Shown: positions 25,301 through 56,103 of the stretch, piece after piece | How positions within the stretch are numbered: position 1 is the first letter of the stretch | Layout: every line of letters begins with the position of its first letter | NCBI GenBank assembly: GCA_003116995.1 | Contig: BDSL01000012.1 | Location: forward strand, 124,001-188,000 | Length of the DNA: 64,000 bases | DNA from: Yamagishiella unicocca | Lineage: Eukaryota > Chlorophyta > Chlorophyceae > Chlamydomonadales > Volvocaceae | Reading direction: 5' to 3' | Program-made: the position numbers and the translations under genes | The notes under the pieces: model-generated | Databases searched by the model: none | Told to the model about the DNA's origin: nothing | What the model saw: the letters and a program-made list of their open reading frames with translations, nothing else

Positions 25301-25389
25301 ACTGGGCGCCTTGACTAGCATCCGTCGTTTTATTACAATCAGTCCTTGCAAACAGCTGCTTTGGCCCTGGGACTTTTTATACCGCCAAA
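22331..25389. other. 3' flank of the B3 gene and promoter region of the ABC transporter
   Basis: No protein gene, tRNA or rRNA is recognised here. Short open frames on both strands have no splice partners. The stretch becomes AT-richer after about 24600. The last bases before 25390 include a TTTTTATACC stretch only about 12 bases from the start codon, too close to be a normal TATA box. Confidence 0.4.
22409..22413 (+). terminator. candidate poly(A) signal of the B3 gene
   Basis: TGTAA, the usual volvocine polyadenylation signal, lies 79 bases after the stop codon. It is a short motif placed only by position. Confidence 0.4.
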
Positions 25390-43042
<17,653 letters not shown>

Positions 43043-43349
43043 ATGCGCGGCTGAGGTGTGCCGGAGTTCTTCTGATGCGGAGAGGGCGCCGCGCGTTAGG
43101 TGCCATTGTGATGTTGGCAACACGGCGTTGTTAGTGGTACTGAGGGCGGCTAAAATTAACAACCAACTAACTGCCGGGTATTATGGCCGGCTTCAGAGCG
43201 GAGAGCTGAGGCACTCTGGCTGTACGGCATCTAACCACCCACTTTCAGCGTGCTTTGCTCGTTCGGGCAGACATTTGTGTACATTTGATGTATGTTAACA
43301 TGCCTGTGCTGAAGAGAATTTAAGAGACGCCTGTTCACATGGTTACCTT
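43043..43349 (+). other. 3' flank of the transporter gene
   Basis: This presumed 3' UTR runs to the satellite. I find no clear TGTAA signal here, so the polyadenylation site is unknown and the transcript may run into the array. The equivalent region of the second copy (53145-53443) differs by several substitutions and an 8-bp deletion near 53332. Confidence 0.5.
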
Positions 43350-45470
43350 CGAAGGTTCCCGGAGAAGCCGATGCTTGCCGATTGGCCCGGACGTCCTCGT
43401 GCGGCGATCCCCAGAGGCGAATTTCGGTGGGGACGTTCCTTTCACATAGGTAGTGCTACCGTTAAGCTGCGTGCCCAAGAGCGAGGCCGATCGAAGGTTG
43501 CCGGAGAAGCCGATGCTTGCCGATTGGCCCGGACGTCCTCGTGCGGCGATCCCCAGAGGCGAATTTCGGTGGGGACGTTCCTTTCACATAGGTAGTGCTA
43601 CCGTTAAGCTGCGTGCCCAAGAGCGAGGCCGATCGAAGGTTGCCGGAGAAGCCGATGCTTGCCGATTGGCCCGGACGTCCTCGTGCGGCGATCCCCAGAG
43701 GCGAATTTCGGTGGGGACGTTCCTTTCACATAGGTAGTGCTACCGTTAAGCTGCGTGCCCAAGAGCGATGCCGATCGAAGGTTCCCGGAGAAGCCGATGC
43801 TTGCCGATTGGCCCGGACGTCCTCGTGCGGCGATCCCCAGAGGCGAATTTCGGTGGGGACGTTCCTTTCACATAGGTAGTGCTACCGTTAAGCTGCGTGC
43901 CCAAGAGCGAGGCCGATCGAAGGTTGCCGGAGAAGCCGATGCTTGCCGATTGGCCCGGACGTCCTCGTGCGGCGATCCCCAGAGGCGAATTTCGGTGGGG
44001 ACGTTCCTTTCACATAGGTAGTGCTACCGTTAAGCTGCGTGCCCAAGAGCGAGGCCGATCGAAGGTTGCCGGAGAAGCCGATGCTTGCCGATTGGCCCGG
44101 ACGTCCTCGTGCGGCGATCCCCAGAGGCGAATTTCGGTGGGGACGTTCCTTTCACATAGGTAGTGCTACCGTTAAGCTGCGTGCCCAAGAGCGATGCCGA
44201 TCGAAGGTTGCCGGAGAAGCCGATGCTTGCCGATTGGCCCGGACGTCCTCGTGCGGCGATCCCCAGAGGCGAATTTCGGTGGGGACGTTCCTTTCACATA
44301 GGTAGTGCTACCGTTAAGCTGCGTGCCCAAGAGCGATGCCGATCGAAGGTTGCCGGAGAAGCCGATGCTTACCGATTGGCCCGGACGTCCTCGTGCGGCG
44401 ATCCCCAGAGGCGAAATTCGGTGGGGACGTTCCTTTCACATAGGTAGTGCTACCGTTAAGCTGCGTGCCCAAGAGCGAGGCCGATCGAAGGTTGCCGGAG
44501 AAGCCGATGCTTGCCGATTGGCCCGGACGTCCTCGTGCGGCGATCCCCAGAGGCGAATTTCGGTGGGGACGTTCCTTTCACATAGGTAGTGCTACCGTTA
44601 AGCTGCGTGCCCAAGAGCGAGGCCGATCGAAGGTTGCCGGAGAAGCCGATGCTTGCCGATTGGCCCGGACGTCCTCGTGCGGCGATCCCCAGAGGCGAAT
44701 TTCGGTGGGGACGTTCCTTTCACATAGGTAGTGCTACCGTTAAGCTGCGTGCCCAAGAGCGAGGCCGATCGAAGGTTGCCGGAGAAGCCGATGCTTGCCG
44801 ATTGGCCCGGACGTCCTCGTGCGGCGATCCCCAGAGGCGAATTTCGGTGGGGACGTTCCTTTCACATAGGTAGTGCTACCGTTAAGCTGCGTGCCCAAGA
44901 GCGATGCCGATCGAAGGTTGCCGGAGAAGCCGATGCTTGCCGATTGGCCCGGACGTCCTCGTGCGGCGATCCCCAGAGGCGAATTTCGGTGGGGACGTTC
45001 CTTTCACATAGGTAGTGCTACCGTTAAGCTGCGTGCCCAAGAGCGAGGCCGATCGAAGGTTGCCGGAGAAGCCGATGCTTGCCGATTGGCCCGGACGTCC
45101 TCGTGCGGCGATCCCCAGAGGCGAATTTCGGTGGGGACGTTCCTTTCACATAGGTAGTGCTACCGTTAAGCTGCGTGCCCAAGAGCGAGGCCGATCGAAG
45201 GTTGCCGGAGAAGCCGATGCTTGCCGATTGGCCCGGACGTCCTCGTGCGGCGATCCCCAGAGGCGAATTTCGGTGGGGACGTTCCTTTCACATAGGTAGT
45301 GCTACCGTTAAGCTGCGTGCCCAAGAGCGAGGCCGATCGAAGGTTGCCGGAGAAGCCGATGCTTGCCGATTGGCCCGGACGTCCTCGTGCGGCGATCCCC
45401 AGAGGCGAATTTCGGTGGGGACGTTCCTTTCACATAGGTAGTGCTACCGTTAAGCTGCGTGCCCAAGAGC
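43350..45470. repeat. satellite array 1: about 15 copies of a 142-bp unit
   Basis: Units start CGAAGGTTGCCGGAGAAGCC and are nearly identical; the first unit has TTCCC in place of TTGCC. A variant with GAGCGATGCCGATCG recurs in at least four units. The period is not a multiple of three, so the open frames across it shift frame at each unit and are not real genes. The array ends abruptly at CCCAAGAGC, followed by an (ACC)n filler and the second transporter copy. Confidence 0.97.
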
Positions 45471-45484
45471 ACCACCACCACCAT
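45471..45484. other. duplication junction with short (ACC)n filler
   Basis: Between the last satellite base and the (TGAGGGGG)n start of the second copy lie about 14 bases reading ACCACCACCACCAT. They match neither flank at 35383 nor the satellite. This is the breakpoint of the 10-kb tandem duplication. Confidence 0.8.
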
Positions 45485-48400
45485 GTGAGGGGGTGAGGGG
45501 GTGAGGGGGTGAGGGGGTGTTCTACGTGGCCCGACCGAAGGTCAACCCCCTCCCTCACAAGCCCTCCAACCAGCGCTGTCGACCTCGCCCTCTGCCGGCC
45601 GCCCTCGTGACAGGGGGCTGCTCTCCAGCGGCCGCCGTAAGGTCCTGATGGCCACAAACCAGCTGCACTTTGTACGGCGCGCCGACCTGGTGGTGGTTCT
45701 GGAGCGCCACGGCGGCCGGGTGGCGGAGGTGGGCCCCCCCCTGGAGCTCATGGCCGCTAACGGCGCCTTCGCGGCGCTGATGCGGCAGGAGGTGCAGGCG
45801 GAGGAGGCGGCCAAGGTAGCTTTGGAGCTGGGAGGGGGGAGCTGGGAGGGGGGAGCTGGGAGGGGGGAAAGGCGCTGAGAGGGGGTGACGCAGAGGAGAT
45901 GGGCTAGGGTGTGGGTATCTTGATGCCTGGCCTGGGACCCTAGGAGCTGGTGCACCTTCTCGCCCTCCTGCTGCAACAGCTGCTGCTAGGGCAGCTATGT
46001 TGCTGTCCCAGCAGCCGTCCCCACCCACTGACTCTCGGCCTCCCCCTGCGCCCCACCCAACACCGCAGGAGCAAGCGAGCGGCGGCGAGACAGGCAAACC
46101 AGGGGAGGGCGGCGACGCGGACGGCAAGGCAGACCTGTCGGTGCCCCTGGCGGCCCCCGCTCCCCCGGCCCCACCAGCTGGGGACGTAGCGGCGCAGGTG
46201 AGCAGGAGCCGCACCGCCCCCCTCCACCTCCGCATGCTCCACCTCCGGGTCTTCCCCCCCCCCCCCGCCTCCCCCACAGCGCCCCCAGCGTTATGTGGGT
46301 TGGCAGGTGCTGCAACATGAAACAGTACCGTGACCAGTACCGTGACCAGTACCGTGACCAGTACCGTGACCAGTACCGTGCCCTTCCCGCCCTCATGGTC
46401 AACCCCGCTCTACCCCCCAGGCTCACGCGGGCCGCATCACCCAGGACGAGGGCGCAGCGGAGGGCGCCCTCTCCCCCCACACGCTGCTCAGCTACCTGGG
46501 GGCCATGCCCATGCCCGGAGGCGCGGCGGCGGCGGGGCTGTGGCTGGTGGGCGGCTTCACGGCCGCGGAAGCGCTGCGGGTGGCCACCACGGTGTGGTTG
46601 GCGCAGTGGACGGGTGGGTTGAGGTGGGCGGTTGGGGTGGTTGGGGTGGTTGGAATTGCGGCGGTTGGGGCATGCGGTGTTGCTTTGTGTGAGGGCGCGA
46701 AGCTGGGCGCACCACACGCTCACGGCACCTGGTGCACGGCCGCACAGCTTCCCTGGCACGGCCGCACAGCTTCCCTGGCACGGCCGCACAGCTTCCCTGG
46801 CACGGCCGCATCTCCCTCCTCCTCTGACGCTGCTGCTGACGTGCCCGCTCGCGGCCCCTGTGACGTGTGTACGGCAACCCTCGCAGAGACGGGGGCCGAG
46901 CAGCCGGGAGGTCACGGCACCATGTGGTACCTGGGCGTGTATGCGGCCATCAGCGGGGTGCAGCTGCTGGTGCAGGTGGGGGAGGGGAGGGGGAGGGGAG
47001 GGAGGGGGCTGCTGCCACTGACGCTGCCCCTGCAGTCCTGGCTAGTGGCTGCGGTGCCGCTGATGCTGCTGCTGCCACCAGTGCCGAAACGTAGCAGTGT
47101 AAGATGGCGGCCTGCCTACGGCCTTGTACCACAATGCTCGTCCCCAGATCGCTCCGAAACCGCCACCAATCCGTGTCCCCGTGTCCCCCAGGCTGGCAGC
47201 ACGCTGGAAAGCAACCGTCTCGGCCTGGGCGCGGCGCAACAGGTGGGCTCGGTACGGCAGCCCGGTGGCAAGACAACGTGGGAGCCCCCGCCCCTGCCCC
47301 TGCTGCCCCCCGCTGTCGACCCCACCCCCCACACCCCAACCTCCGCCCCCCCTTCCCTCCCCCCGTGTAGCTCCACAGCCGCCTGCTGACTCGGCTGCTG
47401 GGCGCCCCCCTGGCCTTCTTCCACTCCACCCCCCTGGGCCGCATCGTGAACCGCCTCACCAAGGACACGGGGGACATCGACCGCAACCTGGCGGCTGTGG
47501 CGTCGATGGCGACGAGGTGGGCGGCGGGGGGGGGGCGGGTAGAGAGGAAAGCAGGGGCGGCGAGGAAACCACGGGGAGTTCGCGAGAGAGGACAAGTAAA
47601 AATGAGGAGTAGTTCCTATTCCCTTACGGGTATGTTGAATATCATAGTTACATTACAGTTTGCAGCTTTACATACAACGCGAGGGAAAAAGAAACTACAG
47701 GCGGGAGAGCATGGGGGGCGCGTCTGGTAAATGGATGAGCGAGAGCTCTGTCTATGGTCTGAGGCCTGTGGACTGTCCCGCCTGGAACCCCCCCGCCTGG
47801 CCCCCCAGGACTGCCCTCCAGCTGGTGTCTACTCTGGCACTGGTGGCGGCGGTGGCGCCCTTCGCGCTGCCGGTGGGTGTGTGTATATGTGGAGGGTGTG
47901 TGTGTGGAGGGGTGGAGGGGCCGTCGTCGCTGGCTTCGTCCCTCGGGGACACCACCACCACCACCACGGCCCACCACATCCCCTATAACCGTCATAAGCA
48001 CCAGAACCAAACTCCAACCGCCATACAACCACACCGCCACCCATAACCTTAACCATAACTATAACCCCAACCATTACCCAAATAACCTCCTTCCTCCCCC
48101 CGTCAGGCCCTGGTGGTCATCATGTTGGCCTTCTACTGGCTCTACCAGTATTTCCAGGCCTCTGTACGGCAGGTGAAGCGGCTAGACTCGGTGGCTCGCT
48201 CGCCAGTCATGTCGTCACTCACAGAGGCGCTCAACGGCACCGCCACGTACGTCGCGTACCGGGCACAGGTACGGCACCGAGGGGCCGAGAAGACTCTTAC
48301 AACCACCACATCATCGTACGATGTACGGCATACGGCATGTATTCGACCAGTGCCTGACAGTTCTCCCGGTGTATCCCTCCCTCCCTCCTCCCTTGTCGGC

Positions 48401-49157
48401 CGATGTTCCCTCGCGTCACGTCGCATTAGGCCATACGTCATGTCGCATTACGTCATACATTATGCCGCATATCATGTTACATTACGTCATGTCGCATTAG
48501 GTCATAACGTCATGCCGCGTTACGTTATGTCGCATTACGTCATGTCACATCACGTCATGTCCCGCCGTGCCGCCCACCGCAGGGCCGCGCCGCCTCCCGC
48601 CACGCGGAGCTGCTGGACCGGGTGAGTGTGATGGCGCTGGTGAACCAGTCCATGAACCGCTGGCTCAGCGTGCGGCTGGAGGTGCTGGGGGCCGCAGCCG
48701 CCCTGCTGGCGGGGCTGGTGGCGGTGGAGCAGCGGAGCAGCGCCGGGTCGGCGGGGCTGGTCATGACGTACGCCCTGCAGGTGAGAGGGGGCGGGGGGGG
48801 GTGCCTTGACACGTGCTGGTGGCTACCGTTGTCCGGGTGTTGGGTGCGAACGTGGCGGTTGTGGTCGTGTGTATGTTGCAGGTGGTTAGGAGGGGGACCG
48901 GGAGGGGAGGACCCTGCCTGCCAGCTCCCGACCGACGCCCCACGAGACCCTCCCCCTTTCCGACTGGTTTCCTCTCATTACTGCCGACTGGCGGCCCCCA
49001 TCCTCCTCCTCCCCATCCTCCTCCACCTCCTCCCCCCAATCCTCCTTCACCTCCTCCGCTGCTGACAGGTGACGGTCGCTGTGTCCATCACCGTCCGCGC
49101 CGCCAGCATGGCTGAGACCATGCTCAACTCGGGTGGGTGGGCAACCGGCTGGGTGAA

Positions 49158-49188
<31 letters not shown>

Positions 49189-52100
49189 GAAGAAAGGTGT
49201 AGCCAACATTCAGTCAACGTGGAGCCTTGCCACTTTCCCGCCGGAGCCCGCACCAAGATCCCTCTTCCCCCTCGACCCACATCAGCCACCTTGCCGTACC
49301 CACGGTCCCGCCACGGTCCCTCCCAGGCCTTATACGTGTCTTCATCGCCACGTCAAAAACACGCCTTGCTCCTCTACCCACCCCACCCCCCGCGCCCCCC
49401 CCGCCCCGGCCCCCAGTCGAGCGGGTTATCGAGTATTGCGGGCTGGAGCAGGAGGGCGAGCAGGCGGCAGCCAAGGGGGCTCCGCCGCCCCCCGGCGCGC
49501 CGCCCCCCTCCTCCTCCGGTCCGCTGGCCCTCCCCCCCGTCTGGCCCCCCGCGGGGGAGGTGGAGTTCGTGGACGTGCAGCTGCGCTACCGGCCCGGGCT
49601 GCCGCTGGTGCTGCTGGGCGTGAGCTTCAAGACGGAGGCCAGGGAAAAGGTGGGCACCTACCGGCGGCCAGGGAGGGCGGCCAGGGAGGGCGGCCTCCTC
49701 CCTTCCCGGGAGCAAGGTGGATGCGTCTGGGGCCCCATTAACAGTTTACGGGCTTGGCGGCCGCGCCCGCACATTGCATAACACGGACAGGTCCTTGAAA
49801 TGGACCTCCCATTCCTCTGGCCCTGTACTCCCCGCCGACCCAGATCGGTGTGGTGGGCCGCACCGGCGCTGGCAAGAGCTCGCTGCTGGGGTGTCTGTTC
49901 CGACTGGTGGAGGTGAGGGGGGCGAGGTGCCGACGGGGGAAAACCCATGTCGGGGCGGGGGGTGAGCGGGGTGAGGGGGGTGCGCAGGGGGGAGGTGCCG
50001 ACGGGGGACGGGTAGGGGGCAGCAGAGCCCAGCAGGGAAGAGGGCGCGGACGGGTGGCATCGTGCTTGCTAGGTGGGGGGGTCAAGGCGTGGTTAAGGCG
50101 GCCTAGGATGAAGCCGCGGGGGCTGCCCCTGCGCCCTGCGGCCCCTACTAGCTGGTGGTACCTGGGAGGCAGCTGGCAGGTGGCTGTGTCGGGGGTCAGG
50201 GGCTGAGGCTTGTGGCTGCCGCCGCTGCCACGCAGGTGGAGCGAGGTGCCGTACTCATCGACGGACTGGACATCTCCCGGCTGCCGCTGAGGGAGCTGCG
50301 GGGCAGGCTCGGGCTCATCCCGCAGGTGAGAGAGGACGGCGCCTGGCAGTTGGCAGTTGGTGGTTTTACGGTTTGCGGTTGACGCGGCTGCCGACATCCT
50401 CTCTCTCACCTCCCGCGCCCGACACCCACACCCGTCCTCCAGCCTCTGTCCGGCCTCACTCACTCACTCACTCCCCCAGCGCACAGCACCCACCCCTCTT
50501 TCGCGGGATTCCTCCCAACCCCTCTGCCCGCTGCCCAATTGTCAGCACATGCTGTTCAGATCCCCTACCCCTCCTCCTACCCCTCCCCCCCCAGTCCCCC
50601 GTGTTGTTCACGGGGCCCATCCGTGACAACCTGTCCCCCTTCGGCCGCCACTCGGACGGCGAGCTGTGGGGGGCGCTGCGGCGGGCGCACCTGGCTCAGC
50701 TTGTGGAGAGCTGGCCCTCGGGGCTGGACACGTGAGGCAGCCAGGGGGGAGGGACCTGCTCTATCCGCTGAAGCCGCTGAAGCCTCTCAACGTCTCAAGC
50801 CTCTGAAACCGCTCGACCCTCTCCAGTTGCCCCTGCTGCCCTCTCCCCACCCCGCCCCTCTCCCCCTCCCCACCCCGCCCCTCTCCTCCCTCCCCTCCCT
50901 ACCCCCTCCCGGCCGCAGCGAGCTGGCCGAGGGCGGTGCTCCGCTGAGTGCCGGTCAGAAGCAGCTGCTGGCACTGGCCCGGGCGCTGCTCAACCCGGCC
51001 AAGGTTCTGGTGCTAGGTGGGCGGGTGGCTGGATGGCTGGGTGGGGGCAGTATAGCGCAGCCGGTGGGCATGCTGGCGCGGATGCCGCGCCCTGATGATG
51101 CCCCACCAGGAACCCTACCAGGCAGGGCAAGGCGGGGGGCCCTGCGCTGCCCTGCCGCCCCCACCTTGCGACCCCGGCCCCCCCTCTTGCGACCCCTCCC
51201 CCGCCCCGCACTCGGGGCCTCCCTTCCTCCCAGATGAGGCAACGGCAAACGTGGACGTCGAGACGGATGCGCTCATCCAGGTTCGATCCGGGGTGTGGAC
51301 CAGGGACTGCAGCAGAGGGGAGAGACGGCGCCGGACCAGGTGCACGTGATCCGCGACCCCCACACTGCAGGCAGCAGCTCCTGACATGCAGGGACTGAGG
51401 CCTCCGTGCCTACCACTGCCCGCCCCTCACTGCGGCTCCTGACACTGCCGCGCCCGCTGTCATCACCCCTGCTGCTCCTGCCGCTCCTGCCGCCGCTGCC
51501 GCGCCCATTGTCCCCCCGGCTGTCCCCCCGCCAGTCCACTCTGCGGTCCGAGTTCCCCGACCGCACGCTGCTGGCCATCGCTCACCGCCTGGCCACCATC
51601 ATCGACTACAACAGGATCCTGCTGCTGGACGCGGGCAGGGTGGGCAGGGGGGCCGGGAGGAGGGCGGGCAGGGGGGCCCAGGGGGGCCTAGGGGGCGGGC
51701 AGGGGCTTGTGGGGAAAGCCCGTGCGTAGGCACTGACTCGGAGCGGGAGGGGCGGCCGGGCGGGGTCCGTGGTGCCGCTGCCCTCCCTCCCTGGAGCACT
51801 CGGCAACCCCTCTGAGGCGGTGACGCCCCCAGCCGCTGCTGCTGACGACGACCGCCGTGTCGTACTCGTCAGGTCATCGAGTACGACACTCCCTCCGCGC
51901 TGCTGGCGCGGCCGGGCAGCTCCTTCGGTCGCCTGGTGGACGAGACGGGGGAGGCGTCAGCCCGCGTGCTGAGGCAGCTGGCAGCGGGCGGACGGAACAT
52001 GGTGCAGGTGGGCGGGGGGCTGAGCGGCTGGGGGGCCGGGGGCGGAGGGGGGTCGAGCGGTAGGTGTCAGGGCACCTGTCCCAGCTGCTAACGATGACGC

Positions 52101-53443
52101 ACATTTGTGTGCCGAGGGGCCCCGGGGGGGGGGTGCCAGGTCGGTGGTCAGGGGGGTACCAGGTCGTTGGGTCGGGCAGGGCAGCGCCGTCACCCAACCG
52201 CCCAACCGCCCATCCACAACGACCTTCCTCTCCCCAGGACATGCTGGCCGCTCCCGCCCTCGCCGCTCTGGAGCGAATGCGGTCCTCCACCAGCCGCCAG
52301 CCATCCTCGGTGCTGTCGCCGGCACCGTCATTTGTACGGCAGGCCAGCCTGGCGGGCGCCCTCCTCCGGGGCCTCAGCAAGCGCGGCTTCGGCGGGCAGC
52401 ACCCTCTGGGGCGCAGGGCCCTTCCCGAGGGGGAGGGGGAGGGGGAGGGGCCAGGGGACTGGCGGTGCGAGGGGGAGCCGCTGCTGGCGGAGTACGACAC
52501 TGGCGGTGTGCCGCTGCGGCACCTGGCGGCAATGGTGGCGAGCCGCTCGTGCGCCGTTGCGCGTTTGGTCAAGGTAGGAAGGGACGCAGGGAGGGGAGGG
52601 TGCAGGGGAGGGCACGGGGCACTCTGGATGATGATGCCAGTCAAACACACACACACACAACACGCTCAGTCTCCTTCGCGGCTCAGCTCAGCATACTTAA
52701 AACACCCCGGTCTGCTCCGCCCTCGCCTCACAGGAGCTGCGCGAGGAGCTGGACCAGCAGCAGGACCTCCAGGTGCTGGCAGCGACCGGAGGCATCGGCG
52801 CCACGGTGGGGGACATGGGTATGATGATGCTGGCGGGGGCGGCGGGAGGCGGAGGCGGAGGAGGCGGTGGTGACGGAGATGGGGAGGGCGGCGCTATCGA
52901 TGAGGGCGGCGGCAGCAGGAGGGAGGCGGAGGTCGCGGGGGCCGCTGCAGCCCGGCTGGCCATGGTCCGCTGCCTCATGCTACTGGACGAAGCGCAGGCG
53001 GGGGCGTTGGCCCTGCACCAGGCGTGGGCGGCCTCGGGGCTGGGCGGGGACGAGGCGGAGGCCATCGGTGGTGGCGCCGGCGGCGACGATGCCGGTGGTG
53101 CTGGGCACGGCCGCGCATTGTTGCAGGGCCTGGAGTCGCCCTGAATGCGCGGCTGAGGTGTGCCGGAGTTCTTCTGATGCGGAGAGGGCGCCGCGCGTTA
53201 GGTGCCATTGTGATGTTGGCAACACGGCGTTGTTAGTGGTACTGAGGCCGGCTAAAATTAACAACCAACTAACTGCCGGGTATTATGGCCGGCTTCAGAG
53301 CGGAGAGCTGAGGCACTCTGGCTGTACGGCACCCACTTTCAGCGTGCTTTGCTCGTTCGGGCAGACATTTGTGTACATTTGATGTATGTTAACATGCCTG
53401 TGCTGAAGAGAATTTAAGAGACGCCTGTTCACATGGTTAACTT
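45485..53443 (+). repeat. second copy of the 8-kb duplicated segment
   Basis: This is near-identical to 35383-43349, introns included. The differences are scattered substitutions, homopolymer length changes (for example near 47525 and 52130) and small indels (near 50864 and 53332). Identity of introns and exons alike points to a recent event. Confidence 0.95.
45614..53144 (+). pseudogene. duplicated 3' half of the ABCC transporter (exons 24-44)
   Basis: This carries the equivalents of exons 24 to 44, first exon 45614-45815, last ending at the TGA at 53142-53144. It encodes the end of NBD1, the linker, TMD2, NBD2 and the C-terminal tail, about 1,006 residues. It lacks TMD0, TMD1, Walker A and the signature motif of NBD1, and any start exon. 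All splice sites I checked and all reading phases are kept, with no frameshift or stop seen. Three amino-acid changes were noticed against copy 1: Thr to Lys before the NBD1 H-loop region, Ala to Pro in the linker and Arg to Gln in the tail, plus several silent ones. It is either a dead fragment too young to decay, a half-transporter from an unseen promoter, or a set of alternative 3' exons: exon 23 could splice to 45614 in the correct phase. Confidence 0.8.
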
Positions 53444-56056
53444 CGAAGGTTCCCGGAGAAGCCGATGCTTGCCGATTGGCCCGGACGTCCTCGTGCGGCG
53501 ATCCCCAGAGGCGAATTTCGGTGGGGACGTTCCTTTCACCTAGTTAGTGCTACCGTTAAGCTGCGTGCCCAAGAGCGAGGCCGATCGAAGGTTGCCGGAG
53601 AAGCCGATGCTTGCCGATTGGCCCGGACGTCCTCGTGCGGCGATCCCCAGAGGCGAATTTCGGTGGGGACGTTCCTTTCACATAGGTAGTGCTACCGTTA
53701 AGCTGCGTGCCCAAGAGCGAGGCCGATCGAAGGTTGCCGGAGAAGCCGATGCTTGCCGATTGGCCCGGACGTCCTCGTGCGGCGATCCCCAGAGGCGAAT
53801 TTCGGTGGGGACGTTCCTTTCACATAGGTAGTGCTACCGTTAAGCTGCGTGCCCAAGAGCGAGGCCGATCGAAGGTTCCCGGAGAAGCCGATGCTTGCCG
53901 ATTGGCCCGGACGTCCTCGTGCGGCGATCCCCAGAGGCGAATTTCGGTGGGGACGTTCCTTTCACCTAGTTAGTGCTACCGTTAAGCTGCGTGCCCAAGA
54001 GCGAGGCCGATCGAAGGTTGCCGGAGAAGCCGATGCTTGCCGATTGGCCCGGACGTCCTCGTGCGGCGATCCCCAGAGGCGAATTTCGGTGGGGACGTTC
54101 CTTTCACATAGGTAGTGCTACCGTTAAGCTGCGTGCCCAAGAGCGAGGCCGATCGAAGGTTGCCGGAGAAGCCGATGCTTGCCGATTGGCCCGGACGTCC
54201 TCGTGCGGCGATCCCCAGAGGCGAATTTCGGTGGGGACGTTCCTTTCACATAGTTAGTGCTACCGTTAAGCTGCGTGCCCAAGAGCGAGGCCGATCGAAG
54301 GTTGCCGGAGAAGCCGATGCTTGCCGATTGGCCCGGACGTCCTCGTGCGGCGATCCCCAGAGGCGAATTTCGGTGGGGACGTTCCTTTCACATAGGTAGT
54401 GCTACCGTTAAGCTGCGTGCCCAAGAGCGAGGCCGATCGAAGGTTGCCGGAGAAGCCGATGCTTGCCGATTGGCCAGGACGTCCTCGTGCGGCGATCCCC
54501 AGAGGCGAATTTCGGTGGGGACGTTCCTTTCACATAGGTAGTGCTACCGTTAAGCTGCGTGCCCAAGAGCGAGGCCGATCGAAGGTTGCCGGAGAAGCCG
54601 ATGCTTACCGATTGGCCCGGACGTCCTCGTGCGGCGATCCCCAGAGGCGAATTTCGGTGGGGACGTTCCTTTCACCTAGTTAGTGCTACCGTTAAGCTGC
54701 GTGCCCAAGAGCGAGGCCGATCGAAGGTTGCCGGAGAAGCCGATGCTTGCCGATTGGCCCGGACGTCCTCGTGCGGCGATCCCCAGAGGCGAATTTCGGT
54801 GGGGACGTTCCTTTCACCTAGTTAGTGCTACCGTTAAGCTGCGTGCCCAAGAGCGAGGCCGATCGAAGGTTGCCGGAGAAGCCGATGCTTGCCGATTGGC
54901 CCGGACGTCCTCGTGCGGCGATCCCCAGAGGCGAATTTCGGTGGGGACGTTCCTTTCACATAAATAGTGCTACCGTTAAGCTGCGTGCCCAAGAGCGAGG
55001 CCGATCGAAGGTTGCCGGAGAAGCCGATGCTTGCCGATTGGCCCGGACGTCCTCGTGCGGCGATCCCCAGAGGCGAATTTCGGTGGGGACGTTCCTTTCA
55101 CATAGTTAGTGCTACCGTTAAGCTGCGTGCCCAAGAGCGAGGCCGATCGAAGGTTGCCGGAGAAGCCGATGCTTGCCGATTGGCCCGGACGTCCTCGTGC
55201 GGCGATCCCCAGAGGCGAATTTCGGTGGGGACGTTCCTTTCACATAGGTAGTGCTACCGTTAAGCTGCGTGCCCAAGAGCGAGGCCGATCGAAGGTTGCC
55301 GGAGAAGCCGATGCTTGCCGATTGGCCAGGACGTCCTCGTGCGGCGATCCCCAGAGGCGAATTTCGGTGGGGACGTTCCTTTCACATAGGTAGTGCTACC
55401 GTTAAGCTGCGTGCCCAAGAGCGAGGCCGATCGAAGGTTGCCGGAGAAGCCGATGCTTGCCGATTGGCCCGGACGTCCTCGTGCGGCGATCCCCAGAGGC
55501 GAATTTCGGTGGGGACGTTCCTTTCACCTAGTTAGTGCTACCGTTAAGCTGCGTGCCCAAGAGCGAGGCCGATCGAAGGTTGCCGGAGAAGCCGATGCTT
55601 GCCGATTGGCCCGGACGTCCTCGCGCGGCGATCCCCAGAGGCGAATTTTGGTGGGGACGTTCCTTTCACATAGGTAGTGCTACCGTTAAGCTGCGTGCCC
55701 AAGAGCGAGGCCGATCGAAGGTTGCCGGAGAAGCCGATGCTTGCCGATTGGCCCGGACGTCCTCGTGCGGCGATCCCCAGAGGCGAATTTCGGTGGGGAC
55801 GTTCCTTTCACATAGGTAGTGCTACCGTTAAGCTGCGTGCCCAAGAGCGAGGCCGATCGAAGGTTGCCGGAGAAGCCGATGCTTGCCGATTGGCCCGGAC
55901 GTCCTCGTGCGGCGATCCCCAGAGGCGAATTTCGGTGGGGACGTTCCTTTCACATAGGTAGTGCTACCGTTAAGCTGCGTGCCCAAGAGCGAGGCCGATC
56001 GAAGGTTGCCGGAGAAGCCGATGCTTGCCGATTGGCCCGGACGTCCTCGCGCGGCG
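53444..56056. repeat. satellite array 2: about 18 copies of the 142-bp unit
   Basis: The unit is the same as in array 1 and the first unit again has TTCCC. A variant with CACCTAGTTAGTGC in place of CACATAGGTAGTGC, absent from array 1, recurs in several units; the GAGCGATGCC variant of array 1 is absent. The last unit breaks at 56056 into scrambled partial units up to about 56103. Confidence 0.97.
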
Positions 56057-56103
56057 GAGAAGCCGATGCTTGCCGATTTCCCCGGGCGTCCTCGTGCGGG
56101 CGT

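Noticed and set aside
43371..45496. Repeated 94-residue open frames across the satellite
   Set aside because: The unit is 142 bp, not a multiple of three. Each frame spans two units in different phases, begins at a non-ATG codon and ends by chance. It is satellite DNA, not a protein family.
45485..53443. Second transporter copy as a pure assembly error
   Set aside because: Scattered substitutions, small indels, array-specific satellite variants and a distinct junction argue for a real duplication. Read depth was not available, so this is rejected only provisionally.
43350..56056. Regular repeats as a possible CRISPR array
   Set aside because: The whole 142-bp period is conserved with no unique spacers, and the setting is a eukaryotic nuclear genome.
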